This document shows positions 33,256-41,355 of a stretch of DNA of 54,291 nt, one piece after another. Made by a program: the position numbers and the translations under genes. Under the pieces are notes generated by a model. It was not told where the DNA came from, ran no database searches, and saw only the letters and a program-made list of their open reading frames with translations. The stretch lies in assembly GCF_944387275.1 (NCBI RefSeq), contig NZ_CALXEG010000017.1:1-54291 (forward strand), given 5' to 3'. Each line of letters starts with the position of its first letter. Position 1 is the first letter of the stretch. The stretch comes from an uncultured Pseudoflavonifractor sp. (lineage in GTDB: Bacteria > Bacillota > Clostridia > Oscillospirales > Oscillospiraceae).

Positions 33256-33732
33256 ATGTTTCAGGTAGGCGACAAAATCGTCCATCCAATGCACGGTGCA
33301 GGCGTCGTGGACAGCATTGTCCGCAAGAAGGTAAACGGCGTGGTAAGAGAGTACTATATCCTCAAACTGCCTGTGGGCGGTATGCTGGTCATGGTCCCCA
33401 CGGAGAACAGCGAGGAGATCGGAGTGCGCCCTGTCTGCCAGCGGGACGAAGCGGACAGAGTCCTTGCCGCCATACCGGACATTGAGGTGGACATGACCCA
33501 GAACTGGAACCGCCGCTACCGGGAAAACATGATGCGCCTGAAGAGCGGCGACCTGCTGGAGGTGGCCCGGGTGGTCAAGGGGCTGATGCGCCGCGACGTG
33601 GACCGGGGACTCTCCACCGGGGAGCGCAAGATGCTGCACTCTGCCAAGCAGATCCTGATTTCCGAGATTGTCCTCTCCCAGAATGCCAGCTATGAGGACG
33701 TGGAGGCGCGCATAAACGGCGCGATGGCCTAA
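33256..33732 (+). CDS. carD: CarD/CdnL-family RNA polymerase-binding regulator
   Basis: 158 residues starting MFQVGDKIVHPMHGAGVV, the CarD/TRCF RNAP-interacting Tudor-like domain (about 1-60). An all-helical C-terminal domain follows that in CarD contacts the promoter fork. Such proteins stabilise open complexes or regulate rRNA genes. The start after TGGAGGTGTAAC is chosen; a longer frame lacks an RBS. It has its own promoter and a long hairpin after it. Confidence 0.9.
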   Translation: MFQVGDKIVHPMHGAGVVDSIVRKKVNGVVREYYILKLPVGGMLVMVPTENSEEIGVRPVCQRDEADRVLAAIPDIEVDMTQNWNRRYRENMMRLKSGDLLEVARVVKGLMRRDVDRGLSTGERKMLHSAKQILISEIVLSQNASYEDVEARINGAMA

Positions 33733-33789
33733 TAGGAATAGAAGGAAACGATTATCTGCCGTGGGAAGGGAAACCTGCGGCTTGCCGGA

Positions 33790-33853
33790 AGCACAACTTC
33801 CCCTCGGCTGACGCGGGGGCGTCAAGGGCCGGGAGGGAGTTGTGCTCTTTTAT
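33790..33853 (+). terminator. Large hairpin between carD and ispD
   Basis: AGCACAACT and AGTTGTGCT form the base of a long stem, with an inner GACGC/GCGTC hairpin, followed by CTTTTATT. It is a terminator or an attenuator ahead of ispD. Confidence 0.6.
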
Positions 33854-33911
33854 TGTGAGACGTGTGACGGAGAAGTAAATGGGGCAGGCTGCCCCGGAAG
33901 GGAGAAAAGAC

Positions 33912-34640
33912 GTGGGACTGCTGAAACGGCTGCGAAAAAAGCAGGAATCCCAGGGGCCCTGGTGTGCGGCAGTGGTACCTGCGGCGGGCTCGTCCCGGCG
34001 GATGGAGGGGCAGGACAAGATCCTGCTGCCCCTGGATGACGTTCCCGTCCTGGTACATACGCTGCAGGCCCTGAGCGCCTCGGAGCGGATTCGGGAGATC
34101 GTGGTGGTCACCCGGGAAGATCTGATCGTACCGGTGGGGCAGCTCTGTCGGGACTGCGGGCTGGACAAGGTGACAAAGGTGCTGGTGGGCGGCGCCACCA
34201 GGGCGGATTCCGTACTGGCCGGCGTGGAGGAGGTGAGCGCCCGTGCGGAGCTCATCGCAGTGCACGACGGCGCCCGTCCCCTGGTGACGGTGGAGGTCAT
34301 CGATGAGGCCATCCGGAAGGCCGCGGAGTGCGGCGCCGCCGCGCCGGCGGTTCCGGTGAAGGACACCATCAAGCGGGCTGTGGACGGCGTGGTGGTGGAG
34401 ACCCCGGACCGGGCCCAGCTCTTTGCCATCCAGACGCCCCAGGTGTTTGACAGCGATCTGCTGCTGGGGGCGCTGCACAAGGCCGTGGAAGACGGCGCGG
34501 CCATTACCGACGACTGCGGCGCGGTGGAGCGGATCGGCATGAAGGTCTGCCTGACGGCCGGCTCTTATGAGAACATCAAGATCACAACGCCCGCGGATAT
34601 GCTGGTGGCAGAGGCCATCCTGCACAGCCGGGATACATAA
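33912..34640 (+). CDS. ispD: 2-C-methyl-D-erythritol 4-phosphate cytidylyltransferase
   Basis: 242 residues. It is the third MEP-pathway step. The nucleotide-binding start is AVVPAAGSSRRMEGQDKILLPL (core AAGSSRRM), with GGATRADSV and HDGARPLVT motifs and the C-terminal NIKITTPADM. I choose GTG because GGAAGGGAG lies 7 bases upstream; an ATG 33 bases earlier is less likely. Together with ispF it forms a pair, and IspH is encoded just upstream. Confidence 0.94.
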   Translation: MGLLKRLRKKQESQGPWCAAVVPAAGSSRRMEGQDKILLPLDDVPVLVHTLQALSASERIREIVVVTREDLIVPVGQLCRDCGLDKVTKVLVGGATRADSVLAGVEEVSARAELIAVHDGARPLVTVEVIDEAIRKAAECGAAAPAVPVKDTIKRAVDGVVVETPDRAQLFAIQTPQVFDSDLLLGALHKAVEDGAAITDDCGAVERIGMKVCLTAGSYENIKITTPADMLVAEAILHSRDT

Positions 34641-34682
34641 GAATATCACTGCTGCCCGGACAGGCAGGAGGAAAAGGAGCGA

Positions 34683-35162
34683 GTGGGATTGCGGATCGGA
34701 CATGGATATGACGTGCACCGGTTGGTGCCGGAGCGGAAGCTGATTTTAGGCGGGGTGGAGATCCCCTGGGAGAAGGGGCTGCTGGGTCACTCGGATGCCG
34801 ACGTGCTGACCCATGCGCTGATGGACGCTCTGCTGGGCGCTGCGGCGCTGGGGGATATCGGAAAGCTGTTCCCCGATAACGATCCGGCTTTTGCGGGAAT
34901 CTCCAGCCTGGTGCTGCTGGACCGGGTGATGGACCGGGTGCATGCCGGCGGCTTCCGGCTGGGGAATGCGGATATGACCATCCTGGCCCAGCGGCCCAAG
35001 CTGGCGGGCCACATCCCCGCCATGCGGGCTGTGCTGGCGCAGCATATGGGCGTTCCCGAAAGCCGGGTGAATGTGAAGGCCACCACAGAGGAGGGCTTGG
35101 GCTTCACCGGCAGCGGGGAGGGAATCGCCGCCCACGCGGTGGTTTTGCTGGAAGAGGTATGA
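34683..35162 (+). CDS. ispF: 2-C-methyl-D-erythritol 2,4-cyclodiphosphate synthase
   Basis: 159 residues. It is the fifth MEP-pathway step. The zinc-binding DVH is in [10 protein letters not shown] near residues 5-14, then [18 protein letters not shown] and the C-terminal [19 protein letters not shown]. It is a trimeric enzyme. The start is GTG after an AGGAAAAGGAG RBS. Confidence 0.96.
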   Translation: MGLRIGHGYDVHRLVPERKLILGGVEIPWEKGLLGHSDADVLTHALMDALLGAAALGDIGKLFPDNDPAFAGISSLVLLDRVMDRVHAGGFRLGNADMTILAQRPKLAGHIPAMRAVLAQHMGVPESRVNVKATTEEGLGFTGSGEGIAAHAVVLLEEV

Positions 35163-35198
35163 TGAGAGGCGCTGCCGGACGGCGGCGCCTCTTCTCAT
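35162..35198 (+). terminator. Terminator after ispF
   Basis: AGGCGC/GCGCCT with flanking GAG/CTC pairs, overlapping the ispF stop. The T-run is poor. Confidence 0.5.
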
Positions 35199-35359
35199 AT
35201 CCGGTGACCGGGCTCCGGCGGACGGCATATACTGGGGCGAGAGGAGCGTTTTATCCCGCCGCGCCCGGCAGGGGCAGCGCAGAACCCATGCAATGGTGAC
35301 ATTCCTCTCAGAAGGCTTCGGCCATTGAGAAACACCCAGGAAAGGAATGGTCATGCTTG

Positions 35360-35617
35360 ATGGTATATTACCTGATCATCTGCCGCTCCCTGACCTATGC
35401 CCAGCGGACCGCTCAGGCGTTGGAGCGGGCCGGTATCACTGCCCACATTCTGCGCTCCCCCAGAAGCGTCTCCGGCGAGGGATGCAGCCACGCGGTGAAG
35501 GTGTCAGAGCGCAATCTGGCGGACGCCCTGGCGATTCTGGGGCGGGTGGGCCTGGCTCCTAAACGGGTCCTGCTCCAGGCCGCCGATGGGAGCTACAAAG
35601 AGGTGCGGCTGCTATGA
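35360..35617 (+). CDS. DUF3343 protein (putative Se/S carrier-like)
   Basis: 85 residues, MVYYLIICRSLTYAQRTAQAL at the start (core CRSLTYAQR). The family has a small alpha-beta fold, annotated as putative Se/S carrier-like, and commonly precedes a class V aminotransferase, as here. Conserved cysteines are C9 (ICRS) and another in GEGCSHAVKV. The start could also be TTG three bases earlier. It overlaps the next gene by 4 bases, supporting a shared pathway, probably sulfur or selenium transfer. Confidence 0.8.
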   Translation: MVYYLIICRSLTYAQRTAQALERAGITAHILRSPRSVSGEGCSHAVKVSERNLADALAILGRVGLAPKRVLLQAADGSYKEVRLL

Positions 35618-36759
35618 TCTATCTGGACAGCGCCGCCACCACCATGCAGAAGCCGCCGTCCGTGGCCCGGGCGGCGGCCTATGCTATGGGCCATATGGCC
35701 AGCCCGGGCCGGGGGAGCCACCGGCCGGCGGCACTGGCGGCGGATACGGCTTTTGCATGCCGCCAGGCGGCCGCCTGGCTCTTCGGGGTGGAGAACCCGG
35801 AGCAGGTGGTGTTTACCATGAACGCCACCCATGGGCTCAATCTGGCGATCAAGTCCCTGGTCCATCCGGGGGACACGGTGCTCATCTCCGGCTATGAGCA
35901 CAACGCGGTGACCCGTCCGCTCCATTGTATGGAGGACGTACAGATCCGGGTGGCCTCCGGGCCGCTGTTCTGCCCGGACCAGATGTACCGGACATTTGAG
36001 GAGCAGCTGACCGGTGAGGTGCGGGCGGTGATCTGCACCCACGTGTCCAATGTGTTCGGCTATATTCTCCCTGTGGACCGGATCGCCGCGCTGTGCAGGG
36101 AGCGGGGCGTTCCGTTTATCCTGGACGCCTCCCAGTCCGCCGGCTGCCTGCGGGTACGCATGGATGAGCTGGGTGCGGCGTTTATCGCCATGCCGGGACA
36201 CAAGGGGCTATACGGCCCCCAGGGGACCGGGCTGCTGCTGTGCGGCGCGGAGACGCAGCCCCTGCTGGAGGGAGGCACCGGAAGCCTGTCGGCTTTACAG
36301 GAGATGCCGGACTTTCTGCCTGACCGTCTGGAGGCGGGCACCCATAACATCGCGGGAATCGCCGGACTGCTGGAGGGCATCCGGTATGTCTCCGCCATGG
36401 GGCCAGACAAGATATTTACCCATGAAGAGCGGCTCACCCGGCGTACAGCCCGGGCGTTGGCCGGGATTCCCGGTGTGACCGTATACGCGGCGGGGGAGGG
36501 CACGAGGCAGGCGGGGGTGCTGTCTTTCCGGATCCGTGGGATGGACTGCGAGGAGGCGGGCGCCGCGCTGGGAGAGATGGGGATCGCGGTCCGGGCGGGA
36601 CTGCACTGCGCTCCTCTGGCCCACCAGTCCGCGGGCACGCTGGAGACCGGCACAATTCGCGCCAGCTTTTCCGTCTTCAATACCCTCTGTGAAACCGAAC
36701 GCTTTGTCCGCGCCGTGGGCTGCATCGCCGCCCGCGCAGGGACCTGCGGCCGGAGGTGA
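35614..36759 (+). CDS. Cysteine desulfurase-like class V aminotransferase
   Basis: 381 residues. It is a PLP enzyme of the SufS/NifS group. It starts YLDSAATTMQKP. The PLP lysine is in PGHKGLYGPQGTG and the Asp in DASQSAG. The sulfur-carrying cysteine is in GLHCAPLAHQSAGT near residue 331. It has no SufU or IscU neighbour; the DUF3343 protein is its only partner and may accept sulfur or selenium. It is bounded downstream by a strong terminator. Confidence 0.9.
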   Translation: MIYLDSAATTMQKPPSVARAAAYAMGHMASPGRGSHRPAALAADTAFACRQAAAWLFGVENPEQVVFTMNATHGLNLAIKSLVHPGDTVLISGYEHNAVTRPLHCMEDVQIRVASGPLFCPDQMYRTFEEQLTGEVRAVICTHVSNVFGYILPVDRIAALCRERGVPFILDASQSAGCLRVRMDELGAAFIAMPGHKGLYGPQGTGLLLCGAETQPLLEGGTGSLSALQEMPDFLPDRLEAGTHNIAGIAGLLEGIRYVSAMGPDKIFTHEERLTRRTARALAGIPGVTVYAAGEGTRQAGVLSFRIRGMDCEEAGAALGEMGIAVRAGLHCAPLAHQSAGTLETGTIRASFSVFNTLCETERFVRAVGCIAARAGTCGRR

Positions 36760-36800
36760 AAAACCCGCTATGCCTTGCAGTCCAAGGCATAGCGGGTTTT
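36760..36800 (+). terminator. Terminator after the desulfurase-like gene
   Basis: A perfect 18-bp stem AAAACCCGCTATGCCTTG and its complement with a 5-base loop, ending in TTTT. Confidence 0.9.
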
Positions 36801-36875
36801 ATACGTAAAAATGCGGGAGATGCTGCCTCCTGCGGGGGAGTCGGGGGAATTTATAGAAAATTCATGACTGCCGTA

Positions 36876-36904
36876 TTGCCATTTCCCCAGCGATAAAGTA
36901 TAAT
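36876..36904 (+). promoter_or_regulatory. cdaA promoter
   Basis: TTGCCA, 17 bases, TATAAT, about 80 bases upstream of cdaA. I see no ydaO-type c-di-AMP riboswitch in the leader. Confidence 0.7.
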
Positions 36905-36990
36905 CTTTAAAATAGGCAGAGTATGAGAACAGGGCCCCGATCTGCCCGTAAATCGACGCCCGGACAGCTAAAGTGCAGGTGAAGGGAAGA

Positions 36991-37884
36991 ATGGAACAGA
37001 TCATACAACGGATTCAGGAGACCTTTATGGGCTTCCCTCCCATTGGTATAGCGGACATCCTGGATATCCTTATCATGGCGTTTATTTTCTATAAGCTGCT
37101 GATGATCGTCCGCCGGACCAGCTCAGGTCAGGTCATGAAGGGCGTGCTCCTTGTGATTGTGGCCTTTGTGGTGGTCAGTGCATTCCAGCTTCGGATGCTC
37201 AGTTATTTGATGGGCAAGGTGCTGGAGTACGGCGTTCTGGCGCTGGTCATTCTGTTCCAGCCTGAGATACGGCGCTTTCTGGAGCAGATGGGCCGCAGCC
37301 GTATCGGCAGCGTATTCGTCCGGGAGGAGACCCCCGGCGAGCTGGAAAACGCCATCACCCAGACCGTCCTGGCCTACACGGACCTCTCCAGGACCAAGAC
37401 CGGCGCGCTGATGGTCTTTGAGCGGAAAAACCAGCTGGACGACTCCATCAAGACCGGTACCGCGCTGGACTGCGTGGTCAACGCCGAGCTGTTGAAGAAC
37501 ATCTTCTGGAACAAGGCGCCCCTCCACGACGGCGCGGTGATCGTACGGGGCGGCCGGATCGTGGGCGCGGGCTGCATGCTCCCGCTGTCCGGAAACGTCA
37601 ATCTCTCCCGGGAACTGGGCATGCGCCACCGGGCCGGTATCGGCGCCAGCGAGCATTCGGACGCGGTGGTGGCCATTGTCTCGGAGGAGACGGGCTCCAT
37701 CTCCGTGGCGGTGGGCGGCATGCTGAAGCGCCATCTGGCGCCTGAGACACTGGACCGTCTGCTGCGCAACGAGCTTCTGCCCCAGAATGACGAGAGTGAT
37801 AAGACCAAATTCAACTTCCTCAATATCATCTTGAAGTCAAAGAAAGGGGAGAAGGCAGATGTGGAAGAAGATAAAAGACAGTAA
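36991..37884 (+). CDS. cdaA: Diadenylate cyclase CdaA (DacA)
   Basis: 297 residues. It makes c-di-AMP from two ATP. Three N-terminal membrane helices (about 15-95) precede the DAC domain with LHDGAVIV near residue 177 and RHRAGIGASEHSDAV near 212 (DGA and RHR motifs intact). The C-terminal 30 residues are basic and charged. The ATG after GAAGGGAAGA is preferred. It overlaps cdaR by 26 bases. Confidence 0.96.
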   Translation: MEQIIQRIQETFMGFPPIGIADILDILIMAFIFYKLLMIVRRTSSGQVMKGVLLVIVAFVVVSAFQLRMLSYLMGKVLEYGVLALVILFQPEIRRFLEQMGRSRIGSVFVREETPGELENAITQTVLAYTDLSRTKTGALMVFERKNQLDDSIKTGTALDCVVNAELLKNIFWNKAPLHDGAVIVRGGRIVGAGCMLPLSGNVNLSRELGMRHRAGIGASEHSDAVVAIVSEETGSISVAVGGMLKRHLAPETLDRLLRNELLPQNDESDKTKFNFLNIILKSKKGEKADVEEDKRQ

Positions 37885-39124
37885 GTGGCTCTACGTCGTC
37901 CTCTCTCTCCTGATGGCCTCTGTCCTGTGGATCTATGTGGTGAAGGAGGCAAATCCCGCGATTGAGCGCTCCATTTCCAACATCCCCATCACCTTTACCG
38001 GAACGGAGATCCTGGCGGCCCGCAATCTGATCATCTCCGAGGGCGCCGACCAGACCATGACGCTGGACCTGGAGGCGAAGTCGGACGTGTTCTCCAAGCT
38101 GAGCCGGGAGAATATTACCCTGAGCGTGGATGTGTCTCAGATCTCGGAGGCGGGCACCTACCGCCTGCTGGTGAAGCCCAGCTATCCCATCAACGTCAAC
38201 CAGCTGGACGTGACGGTGAACAACGATGTCTCCGACCTCTATGTGGAGTTCACCGTCTCCGAGCTGGAGAGCAAGGAGATCCCTGTCCGGCTGGAGTTCA
38301 AGGGCAGCTACGCCGAGGACTATATGGCCGGCAAGCCCACCATCACGCCGGGCACCATCAACATCAGCGGCCAGCAGGAGCTGGTGAATCAGGTGGCCTA
38401 CGCCAAGGTGCTGCTCACCATCGAGGATATGAGCGAGAGCTATGAGGGCGATCTGCCCTTTGTGTACGTGAGCGCCGACGGGACGGAGCTGACGGATCTG
38501 GCGGTGACCGCCAATGTGGACACCGTCCACGTGGAATACCCCATTGTCAAGACCAAGCAGGTCCCGGTGACCGTTGATATCATCCCCGGCGGCGGCGCCA
38601 CGGAGGACGATGTGAACGTCACCTACGGCGTCAACCATGAGACGGTCATGTACCTCACCATCTCCGGCCCGGAGGACGAGCTGGAGGCCTACGACAAGAT
38701 CGTCCTGGGCGAGATCGACCTCTCCCAGGTGTACACCCAGGAGACCTTCAACTTCCCGGTCACCCTCAATGAGGACTTCACCAATGAGAGCGGCATCAGC
38801 TCGGTGGATGTGACGGTCACCATTGACGACACCAAGCTGACCACCCGGGAGTTTACTGTAGACAACATCCAGATGATCAATAAGCCGGACGGGTATAACG
38901 CCGAGCTGGTGACCGAGTCCCGGCTGGTGACCGTCCGCGGCCCGGAGGAGGCGGTGGACGCCCTGTTCCAGTCCCAGCTGCGGATTGTGGTGGACCTGTC
39001 CCAGGCCCAGCTGGCCACAGGACGGCAGACCGTCCAGGCCCAGGTCATCATAGACGGCAGCAGCGATGTTGGCGTGCTGGGCGGCGAGTACGACGTCCTG
39101 GTCAACTTCACTCTGGCAGAATAA
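37859..39124 (+). CDS. cdaR: YbbR-domain regulator of CdaA
   Basis: 421 residues. One N-terminal membrane segment (SKWLYVVLSLLMASVLWIYV) anchors four extracytoplasmic YbbR repeats of about 85 residues. In Bacillus this protein binds CdaA and modulates c-di-AMP output. In most Firmicutes glmM follows; here glmM is absent. Confidence 0.92.
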   Translation: MWKKIKDSKWLYVVLSLLMASVLWIYVVKEANPAIERSISNIPITFTGTEILAARNLIISEGADQTMTLDLEAKSDVFSKLSRENITLSVDVSQISEAGTYRLLVKPSYPINVNQLDVTVNNDVSDLYVEFTVSELESKEIPVRLEFKGSYAEDYMAGKPTITPGTINISGQQELVNQVAYAKVLLTIEDMSESYEGDLPFVYVSADGTELTDLAVTANVDTVHVEYPIVKTKQVPVTVDIIPGGGATEDDVNVTYGVNHETVMYLTISGPEDELEAYDKIVLGEIDLSQVYTQETFNFPVTLNEDFTNESGISSVDVTVTIDDTKLTTREFTVDNIQMINKPDGYNAELVTESRLVTVRGPEEAVDALFQSQLRIVVDLSQAQLATGRQTVQAQVIIDGSSDVGVLGGEYDVLVNFTLAE

Positions 39125-39141
39125 CGGCAGGAGGCAGCACT

Positions 39142-39198
39142 ATGGCGGAGACCGCCGGTTTGAGACAGAGCGGGAATATGATCGGCAGGCGAAGCTGA
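39142..39198 (+). CDS. Possible 18-residue leader peptide
   Basis: ATG with CAGGAGG 8 bases upstream opens an 18-codon frame (MAETAGLRQSGN...) ending one base before the ATG of the next gene. The RBS is better than that of the next gene, so it may couple translation to it. It is too short to identify. Confidence 0.3.
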   Translation: MAETAGLRQSGNMIGRRS

Positions 39199-39199
39199 G

Positions 39200-40099
39200 A
39201 TGTTCGGATATATTCGCCCCTGCCGGGAGGAACTGAAGGTCCGGGAGCTGGAGAACTACCAGGCCATGTACTGCGGACTGTGCCAGGTCATGGGCAAGCG
39301 CTGCGGCTTTACAGCGCGGATGCTCCTGAATTACGATTTTACCTTTCTGGCCATGCTGCTCTCGCCGCCAGATCCCAGGCCGTCCACCTGCATGCGCCGC
39401 TGTCCGGCCAAGCTTTTCCTGCGGAAGAAGTGCACCTGCGCGTCCGGCCCGTGGCTGGAGGCGGCGGCGGATGAGAGCGTGATCCTCAGCTACTGGAAGG
39501 TGCAGGACAGCATGGCCGACGGCGGCTTCTGGGAGCGGCTGGGCGCCGGGGCGCTGTCCCTGCTGCTCCGGCGGGGATACCGCCGGGCGGCGGCGGCACG
39601 GCCGGAGTTCGACCGGGAGGTCCGGCTTCAGCTGGAGACGCTGCACCGGCTGGAGGAGGAACGCGCACCCTCGTTGGACCGGACGGCGGACACCTTTGCC
39701 CGGATTCTCCGCGCCGCGGCTCCCAAGACGGGAAATGAGACAGAGGACCGGGCGCTGGAACAGCTGCTCTACCATGTGGGCCGCTGGATCTATCTGGTGG
39801 ACGCGTGGGACGATCTGCGGGAGGACGTGGCCGCCGGAAGATATAACCCCATCCATGCCCGCTTCGGCGGCCGGGAGGAAGAGGAACAGGATTACCTGCG
39901 CACCACGCTGCTCCACTCCCGCAATCTGGCGCTCTCGGCCTTTGCCCTTTTGGACCGGGGCTGCTGGGGGCCGGTACTGGGCAATATCCTGTATATGGGG
40001 ATGCCCATGGTGGAGGAACTGGTGTTCCGCGGCTGCTGGAAGGAAATGAAGCGCCAGGCGGTTTTGGGAATTGGGCCGGGCAGCGCCCGGCAGAACTAG
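39200..40099 (+). CDS. DUF5685-type cysteine-rich protein, possibly isoprenoid-synthase-like
   Basis: 299 residues starting MFGYIRPCREELKVRELE, which matches DUF5685 proteins from memory. The N-terminal 80 residues are cysteine-rich: C8, C25, C28 (YCGLC), C35, C64, C68, C78 and C80. The rest is all-helical. Two acidic motifs stand out: QDSMAD (102-107) and D201-AWDD-LRED-VAAGRYNP (201-217). Their order and about 100-residue spacing resemble the two Asp-rich motifs of class I isoprenoid synthases, and the second is similar to the D-x2-ED-x3-GR-x-YLP motif of phytoene synthases. That is my inference. It lies between cdaR and a J-domain gene. Confidence 0.75.
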   Translation: MFGYIRPCREELKVRELENYQAMYCGLCQVMGKRCGFTARMLLNYDFTFLAMLLSPPDPRPSTCMRRCPAKLFLRKKCTCASGPWLEAAADESVILSYWKVQDSMADGGFWERLGAGALSLLLRRGYRRAAAARPEFDREVRLQLETLHRLEEERAPSLDRTADTFARILRAAAPKTGNETEDRALEQLLYHVGRWIYLVDAWDDLREDVAAGRYNPIHARFGGREEEEQDYLRTTLLHSRNLALSAFALLDRGCWGPVLGNILYMGMPMVEELVFRGCWKEMKRQAVLGIGPGSARQN

Positions 40100-40132
40100 A
40101 GGTCAACGATTGAGAACAGGAGACAGAGACAC

Positions 40133-40756
40133 ATGAGCGATCCGTACAGCGTACTTGGAGTATCTCCCAACGCCAGCGACGAGGAGATCAAGAAGGCATA
40201 CCGCGAGCTGGCCCGGAAATACCATCCGGACAACTACCAGAACAACCCTCTGGCCGACCTGGCGGAGGAGAAGATGAAGGAAGTCAACGAGGCCTACGAC
40301 GCCATCAACAAGATGCGCAGCGGCGGCGGATACAGCGGCGGGAGCTATGGCGGCAGCGCCTATCAGCAGAGCGGAAGCTATGGCTACGGCTACCAGCAGC
40401 AGCGCCAGTCCTCCTCTGCAGGGACCCTTTACAGCCGGGTGCGGCAGGCCATCAACGCCGGGGATGTTGACACCGCCGAGCGCCTGCTCCGGGAAGCGCC
40501 TGCGCAGGACGCGGAGTGGCACTTCCTCTCCGGCTGCATCGCCTACCGCCGCGGCTGGTTGGACGAGGCCCGGCAGCAGTACCAGATTGCCTGCAATGCC
40601 GACCCGGGCAACATGGAGTACCGCCAGGCGCTGAATATGATGCAGCAGGGCGGACAGGCCTACCGCCCCTATGGGAATACAGGCATGGGCATGGACGCCT
40701 GTGACTGCTGTACTACGCTGATGTGCATGCAGTGCCTGTGCGGGGGCTGCAACTGA
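40133..40756 (+). CDS. J-domain protein with TPR-like region and cysteine-rich tail
   Basis: 207 residues. An N-terminal J domain (residues 3-62) has an intact HPD at 31-33, so it should stimulate an Hsp70. A Gly/Ser/Tyr/Gln-rich linker (64-95) leads to a TPR-like helical pair (about 98-165). The tail holds seven cysteines in the last 18 residues (190, 192, 193, 198, 201, 203, 206). This is not DnaJ itself, which lacks a terminal cysteine cluster. The tail might bind metal or be lipidated. Confidence 0.85.
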   Translation: MSDPYSVLGVSPNASDEEIKKAYRELARKYHPDNYQNNPLADLAEEKMKEVNEAYDAINKMRSGGGYSGGSYGGSAYQQSGSYGYGYQQQRQSSSAGTLYSRVRQAINAGDVDTAERLLREAPAQDAEWHFLSGCIAYRRGWLDEARQQYQIACNADPGNMEYRQALNMMQQGGQAYRPYGNTGMGMDACDCCTTLMCMQCLCGGCN

Positions 40757-40757
40757 G

Positions 40758-41285
40758 ATGGGGCGGCGAAATACGGGGGCGGGCCGGGTGGCGCTGGTGG
40801 GCGTTCTGGCGGCCCTTTCACTGGTGATCCTGCTGCTGGCGTCCGTCTCTCCGTCGGGGCGGATGGGCATTGTGGCGGTGGCCGGACTGGTCAACGCCGC
40901 GGCCGTGATCTCCGGCGGTCTCCACGCCGGCTTTTTGTGCTGGGCCGTGGCCGGGATACTGGGCCTGATCCTCTCGCCCGACAAGGGGAACGTCCTGCTC
41001 TACCTAGTCTTTTTCGGCCTGTATCCCATGGTGAAGAGCCTGATCGAACAGATGAGGAAGGCGCCGCTGGAGTGGCTGTGCAAGCTGGCGTTTTTCAATG
41101 TTGTGCTGACATTCTGCTGGTTTGTGCTGCGTGACGCGCTGCTGGCCGGGCTTCCCGCCGTGTTTGAGCAGCTGTGGGTGCTCTATGTGGGCGGGAACGT
41201 GGTGTTCCTGATCTATGACTACGGCTTCTCCAAACTGGTGATGCTCTACGCCGCCCGGATCGACAGGGCAATAAGGCGGAGATAA
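40758..41285 (+). CDS. Unrecognised integral membrane protein
   Basis: 175 residues with about five hydrophobic segments (roughly 12-30, 37-52, 55-72, 80-92 and 108-125, with one more near 140-155). It resembles small substrate-carrier-like or ECF-type membrane proteins only in general shape. The start codon lies one base after the J-domain gene stop, so the two are coupled. No family recognised. The conserved order with the DUF5685 and J-domain genes hints at one system. Confidence 0.7.
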   Translation: MGRRNTGAGRVALVGVLAALSLVILLLASVSPSGRMGIVAVAGLVNAAAVISGGLHAGFLCWAVAGILGLILSPDKGNVLLYLVFFGLYPMVKSLIEQMRKAPLEWLCKLAFFNVVLTFCWFVLRDALLAGLPAVFEQLWVLYVGGNVVFLIYDYGFSKLVMLYAARIDRAIRRR

Positions 41286-41289
41286 AGGG

Positions 41290-41318
41290 TTTTCAAAACG
41301 GGAAAAATCTGATATAAT
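41290..41318 (+). promoter_or_regulatory. Promoter of the yicC-remA-gmk operon
   Basis: TTTTCA, 17 bases, TATAAT. The -10 is perfect and the -35 moderate. Confidence 0.65.
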
Positions 41319-41355
41319 ATATTGCTAAACAATCGAAAGAAGGGAAGCGAGCCCT

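Noticed and set aside
36801-36990. ydaO-type c-di-AMP riboswitch before cdaA
   Set aside because: The leader is only about 80 nt from the promoter and lacks the conserved paired domains; I see nothing resembling the motif.
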